DNA of 33,624 bases from a virus. A program made the translations under genes and the position numbers. The DNA is taken from positions 1-33,624 of IMG/VR virus record IMGVR_UViG_3300030399_000056. The stretch is one strand, 5' to 3'. Each line of letters opens with the position of its first letter. Positions within the stretch are counted from its first letter, which is position 1. Below, one piece after another: positions 29,260-33,624 of this stretch. A model generated the notes under the pieces. It searched no databases. It worked only from the letters and a program-made list of their open reading frames with translations, and was not told where the DNA came from.

Positions 29260-32200
29260 TTAACTTTGTGTTATAGTCATCGCACTAACATTATAAACAA
29301 ATGTAGTAATTACTGCCCCTACTCCAATACCATAAGTTCCATCTGCACCACCTACAACGGCGTAACCGCTATAAGGCGTAGAACTTAACTCCGTTCCACT
29401 AACTGACGGTAAATAAGTACCCGGCGAGCCTGTCATTATCATATTACTATCCGAAGCAGATTGATTTACATAAGAACCCCGCATCGTGCCCGAAGTGACA
29501 TCCCTGCCTGCTACTACAATTGTAAATGTAGGTTGAGAGGGGTATGTTGCGGCTAGTTTTTGTAAATTAAATTCAAACCTTCTTGTAGGTTGCGGAGGGT
29601 TAAGGTCGCTTGACAGCGCCCATGCGTTTGCTGCATCGGTGCTGCCTGTTGGGTAAAAGTTATGCCCAGTATAAACAGGTTGTTGGTATGGAATAATTGC
29701 CCCCGGTGTATTCACGTAGGCATAAACGTTTATGGTAGTAGTATCGAATATGTCAATTACCAATATACCTGTTGCCGCCTCAACTCCAAGTGTTGTTACG
29801 GTGAATGTTGCCGAAACGCCAAGTATGGTAAGTATACACGAGGTGATTGTGCTGTTCGATGCGCTTGACGTTACCTGAACGGTAATAACATCACCAATAT
29901 TAGTTGTACCCGGCGAAGATGTATATGCACCGCCATTAATGCTATATTGTCCCCCTGTAATACTTATTGGGTATGGCGCAACGTCTGACCCTGCCACGGT
30001 TATACTATTGGAAGTTTCTAATGTGCTTAACGGAGCGTTGTTTACCGGTGCAAAACTAAATGCATCTACAAATGCTGTTGTTACCGTAAACGTCCCGCTT
30101 TGCCCATCAACAGATAGTACGCAATCGGTTATGGAATTGTACGAGGCAGAACTTAGCACTTCGACACGTACCGTTGCGCCTGAGGGAACTGTACCCGATG
30201 TATTTACAAATGCACCTCCATTTATTGAATACGAACCGCCTGTAATAGAAATTGGTGCAGGAATAGTATTACCTGTAACTGTTATGGAGTTACTGATTAT
30301 TTCCGTGCTTAACGGTTGTCCTGTCTGCGCTGTAAAGGCAAATGGGCTAACCGCTGTCGTACCTGTCGTAACAGTAAATGTTCCTGTTGTACCCGATATG
30401 GTTAACGTACACGATGTTGATGTGTTTTCACTCCCCGAACTTTCTACTTCAACCTGTACGTTATCGTATAGATTAACCATCCCCGCTGCGCTTGTAAATG
30501 CACCACCGTTTATGCTATACATACCATCCGTAATCGATATTGGTACAGCAATATTTATGCCGGTAACCCCAATCGTATTAGATTGCAATTCAGTGCTTAA
30601 TGGTTGCCCTACCAAAGGCGCAAATGAGAATGGATTAACTGTCGTATCGCCACCCACCCATTGCAGGCATATATTCGGCGTTATGGCACCAGACCCGTTA
30701 TTGGCGGTAAATGTAGTCGTATCTGACCCGACATAGTTTGCTGTAGGCGTATAAGTAACCAATCCCGTTGTGTCATCATACGAAGCGGTACAATGCGCCC
30801 CGTTTGGGGTGGCTGATACATCCGAAGGTGTTATGATATAGTTATTATTTACCTGCCAATCTGCACCGAAAGGTATTTGTACGAGTATCCCCGCAACAGA
30901 CTGTATGCATAATATTGGTTCTTCGTAATAGTCATTATAAAACATGAATAACTTCTTACCTGCTGAATAAGCGACCTGTAAAGTAGACTTAAAAAACTTA
31001 CTCATCTTGGCAGACATGCTATCAATTCCAGATAGCGTTATCTCAAATGGTTCTGATTTTTGAGGGGATATAAAACCCATCCTATCTAACCTACGCCAAA
31101 AACTTTCTTTAGCCAGCCCAATACCAACTCCTTCTGCCGAATAACGCCCATTGTTGAGTAATTTATCAGAAATGGATAGCCCCGTTTGCTGGTCATTCAA
31201 TATTGTCCATGCATAGTTAACGGGAATATAAAACCAATCCAATTCCTGTCCAACGCATAACACATCTCCCCGCTGCTCTAATATTTGTATAGCCCCCTTG
31301 CTTGATGATGTCTGACCATTACCGTCACCATATATATCATCTGGGTAGAATCTGGTTAGACCATTGTTTTTACTACCGAGTATGTACGTCTGTGACGGTA
31401 TAATATCCGCCATTCTTTCGGTTTGCACCAACTCATCATCGTAAGTCCTTGCCCTGCCAAAACTATTATAAGCAGACGGGTAAAAATCTGAATAGTTAAA
31501 ATCGGTAGCTAAGGTTTGAATAGGGGTGTTTGTATATGGCTTTAAAGCATCATCAAACTGCCTTGTCTTATAATACACACCGCCGTCTACTATGTTACCC
31601 TGTAATACGCTAAACTGTCCATCAACTATAGGGAAACGCTCGCCGATCTCAAACCATTCTAAATCCTGTTGAGTGGTTGAATTAGCCTGAGTAATGAGTT
31701 GTGGTGAGTATAGGCGTAAGAAAACGTTTTTACCGTTAAGCACGCTATCATCAAAGTCAGCGGGATTAGGTTTCTCCACCTTAACTATATAGTTTCCCGC
31801 ATCATACCCGATAACCGATAGATTTACGCAGGGATCATTGATATAGGTAGGGGTCGTTCCTGTAAGGTAGTAATGCAACGTACACCTATCCCCTACAGCA
31901 AAATCATAAACTAGATTAGTTGATACGCCAACCTGAGAATAGCTATCGTTAAATAGCTTCAACGGATTTAGCGAAAAAGCTAATATATTACCCGTACTAG
32001 TCAGGTCGCCAAATGCTTTTGGCAATACGCTCCATGATTGCCCGTTATATGTGATATAATCACCTGTATTGTACGTATCTTCATTCCCTAGGTTAGTATA
32101 CCTTGCCGTGTCTGCGGGTGCGTCGGGGGTCGTTATTTGATATGTTGCGCCAACATTTTTCCCAATCATGTTAACGGCTAGTGTAGGCGTATTAGTTGCG

Positions 32201-33624
32201 GCGTCCCAACCACCTAAATACTGCAATGGTGTAGCAATCGTATCAAGCACTTTTATGACCTGTGGGGCTGTAATTAACCATTGGTAATCAATAGCTCCAA
32301 CAGGTGCTACGGGGTTGGTTATCTGCCATTGTATTTCAATGGCGTTACCCAAGACCTGCGCATAAGATGGGGTATTAACAACAAAGGTATTATCGGTATC
32401 AAGCGGAAAGAAACGCCCCCCTACAAAGTTTTCGCCGCCATCCCTGATGGATAGGGCGAGTTGATATGAGGTGTTGTCAAGGCACGAGGGTATAGAGTTG
32501 CTAACCGTAGCACCTTCGTAAAATAGTTCTATGGCAAATGTTTGACCGCCGTAATAAGATGCATCAATCCAGGTAATCGTGTAAAATCCGCCCCCATTAT
32601 TTACGTATGATCCATTTGGAAGGTTTTCAGAAATGGAGGCAACAACTGCCGCCAAGTTACCGTTCTGAGCAGACGGTACGGTATACGAATAGTTATGTAT
32701 AGATACGGCACTCCTGATGTCAGCATCTATAATAACAATCGTGTCCCCCGTACTTGGCGAACCTGATAGTGTAAAGGACATCACACGTTTATGATTCCCC
32801 GCTCCGCTACCTGATGAACCGGTATTTCGGTTTGTCATGGTTAACGGGTTTGTATACGTACCCGCCGGTATAGATATATTAGGATTATACCCCGCTGCGC
32901 CAACCGTCACAGGTATAGTAGGACGGGCGTATAGCGTACTAAAGTCGCCCAATGCAGCAATATTGCCATTAAGCAGTCCCCCTGCATTTGACGGCCATAT
33001 ATAGTCATAATCTAAAGCCGTTTCGTTTGGTGCAACAGGAATGGGTATTTCATTGCCTAACGAAGCGTAGTAGTAGGTATTGGTTGTAGGGTCATAAGCT
33101 TCGTAAATTTCCGTTTCGACCGATACGGTGGTGTTAGGCAAGGCAAGTACATACGCCCTATCCACGCTTTTGATAATCGAAAATACCGTTTCAGCCCCAA
33201 TTTGTCTGCCTATATTAATTGTACTTGCCCGTTCAGACCCGATGTTTACGCCAATGATGATGTAGTTATTTTGACCAACATCTGCGCCAAGTATAGGGGT
33301 GTTTTCCTGATATGGCACTATACGTTTGCTATGAGTACTCCATGCTGAAAAATTGTACTCTGCGTTTACGTATTGCACATTGAATACAGGTAGGTTGGAA
33401 TACCAATAATTTGCGGGTTGCCCTGCGAAACTACCATATGTTCCTGTTGCCGGAATAAGGCATTGTGGTTTAAGTAGGGATAAATCTTCCGCCGTTACCG
33501 TTCCATATCCACCTGCTGTAAGGGTAGTTAGGTTTGTGTACCCGACCTCCAATCCTTTAGCCCACCAAATTAGGTATATCTTGTTGATTAAAATACATTT
33601 GACTATATTCTGTGGATTGAGCGG
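29260..33624 (-). CDS. Giant virion protein with Ig-like repeats (5' end outside window)
   Basis: At least 1454 codons: the frame is open to the right edge, reading PLNPQNIVKCILINKIYLIW and then WAKGLEVGYTNL, so the TTG at 33552 is probably not the start. The first 700 residues are beta-rich with Trp/Tyr (SAWSTHSKRIVPYQENTPIL). Residues about 890-965 (from 33552) resemble a cadherin/Big-type domain (YTPTANYVGSDTTTFTANNG). Three Ig-like repeats of about 85 residues follow, then a C-terminal domain. It is likely a tail or surface structural protein that contacts the host. First gene on the minus strand inside the window. Confidence 0.7.
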   Translation of the reverse strand, partial: PLNPQNIVKCILINKIYLIWWAKGLEVGYTNLTTLTAGGYGTVTAEDLSLLKPQCLIPATGTYGSFAGQPANYWYSNLPVFNVQYVNAEYNFSAWSTHSKRIVPYQENTPILGADVGQNNYIIIGVNIGSERASTINIGRQIGAETVFSIIKSVDRAYVLALPNTTVSVETEIYEAYDPTTNTYYYASLGNEIPIPVAPNETALDYDYIWPSNAGGLLNGNIAALGDFSTLYARPTIPVTVGAAGYNPNISIPAGTYTNPLTMTNRNTGSSGSGAGNHKRVMSFTLSGSPSTGDTIVIIDADIRSAVSIHNYSYTVPSAQNGNLAAVVASISENLPNGSYVNNGGGFYTITWIDASYYGGQTFAIELFYEGATVSNSIPSCLDNTSYQLALSIRDGGENFVGGRFFPLDTDNTFVVNTPSYAQVLGNAIEIQWQITNPVAPVGAIDYQWLITAPQVIKVLDTIATPLQYLGGWDAATNTPTLAVNMIGKNVGATYQITTPDAPADTARYTNLGNEDTYNTGDYITYNGQSWSVLPKAFGDLTSTGNILAFSLNPLKLFNDSYSQVGVSTNLVYDFAVGDRCTLHYYLTGTTPTYINDPCVNLSVIGYDAGNYIVKVEKPNPADFDDSVLNGKNVFLRLYSPQLITQANSTTQQDLEWFEIGERFPIVDGQFSVLQGNIVDGGVYYKTRQFDDALKPYTNTPIQTLATDFNYSDFYPSAYNSFGRARTYDDELVQTERMADIIPSQTYILGSKNNGLTRFYPDDIYGDGNGQTSSSKGAIQILEQRGDVLCVGQELDWFYIPVNYAWTILNDQQTGLSISDKLLNNGRYSAEGVGIGLAKESFWRRLDRMGFISPQKSEPFEITLSGIDSMSAKMSKFFKSTLQVAYSAGKKLFMFYNDYYEEPILCIQSVAGILVQIPFGADWQVNNNYIITPSDVSATPNGAHCTASYDDTTGLVTYTPTANYVGSDTTTFTANNGSGAITPNICLQWVGGDTTVNPFSFAPLVGQPLSTELQSNTIGVTGINIAVPISITDGMYSINGGAFTSAAGMVNLYDNVQVEVESSGSENTSTSCTLTISGTTGTFTVTTGTTAVSPFAFTAQTGQPLSTEIISNSITVTGNTIPAPISITGGSYSINGGAFVNTSGTVPSGATVRVEVLSSASYNSITDCVLSVDGQSGTFTVTTAFVDAFSFAPVNNAPLSTLETSNSITVAGSDVAPYPISITGGQYSINGGAYTSSPGTTNIGDVITVQVTSSASNSTITSCILTILGVSATFTVTTLGVEAATGILVIDIFDTTTINVYAYVNTPGAIIPYQQPVYTGHNFYPTGSTDAANAWALSSDLNPPQPTRRFEFNLQKLAATYPSQPTFTIVVAGRDVTSGTMRGSYVNQSASDSNMIMTGSPGTYLPSVSGTELSSTPYSGYAVVGGADGTYGIGVGAVITTFVYNVSAMTITQS
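29790..30650 (-). repeat. Three tandem Ig-like domain repeats in the giant virion protein
   Basis: Each of about 95 codons follows F-F-P-LST, SN-I-V-G, PISI(T)GG-YSINGGAF, V-V-SS-S, C-L-I-G and ends (G/A)TFTVTT. The third copy is more divergent at its start. Coordinates are approximate to some 15 bases. Confidence 0.75.

Noticed and set aside
33557-33624. Possible end of another minus-strand gene (AQSTEYSQMYFNQQDIPNLVG, then stop)
   Set aside because: The giant gene's own frame is open through the same bases to the window edge and reads on smoothly, so this is more likely an out-of-frame shadow.

Overview
The window looks like part of a tailed-phage genome (free phage or prophage) infecting a member of the Bacteroidota. 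The evidence for phage is direct: a lysis cassette with a GH108-type muramidase, holin-like membrane proteins, a long beta-helix tail-fibre protein, a run of virion and ejection-type proteins, homing-type endonucleases, and many tiny overlapping genes. The Bacteroidota assignment is inferred from promoters of the form TTTG-N19-21-TAnnTTTG, AT-rich leaders with few Shine-Dalgarno sites, and the resemblance of several proteins to Bacteroidota phage families as I remember them. No terminase, portal, capsid, integrase or polymerase is visible, so replication and packaging genes lie outside the window.

Layout. (1) 1-4430, plus strand: the C-terminal end of a nonapeptide-repeat protein, about a dozen small unknown genes often joined by 4-base ATGA overlaps, and an HNH endonuclease. 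Two small genes here are broken by apparent one-base deletions (near 1313 and 2105). (2) 4435-5637: a holin-like gene (minus) and a DNA cytosine methyltransferase (plus), fired from back-to-back promoters that share the palindrome TTTGCAAA; a possible small RNA or attenuator lies ahead of the holin. (3) 5695-11560, minus: the lysis and fibre cassette, with a signal-peptide beta-helix fibre, several small membrane proteins, a secreted DNA/RNA nuclease, a DUF5675 protein and the muramidase. (4) 11623-17140, plus: small accessory genes, a GIY-YIG-like nuclease, a phage-encoded tmRNA, a PD-(D/E)XK-like protein, a DUF1643 protein and an Xre-type regulator. (5) 17107 to the right edge, minus: the virion module, made of small beta-rich proteins, an ATP-grasp enzyme coupled to a very acidic peptide, a set of large ejection-type proteins interrupted by a GIY-YIG homing endonuclease, a cupin-like protein, and a giant Ig-repeat structural protein whose 5' end lies beyond the window.

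How it fits together: the minus-strand modules supply the particle, host binding and lysis. The plus-strand modules look like early or accessory genes for regulation, DNA modification and ribosome rescue. The clearest unusual element is the tmRNA at 13624-13916, with its own G3.U identity pair, pseudoknot, T-arm and a tag reading frame DNSNEYRMAA-stop. It sits beside an unassigned structured non-coding stretch. The ATP-grasp/acidic-peptide pair and the secreted nuclease in the lysis cassette are the next most interesting points.
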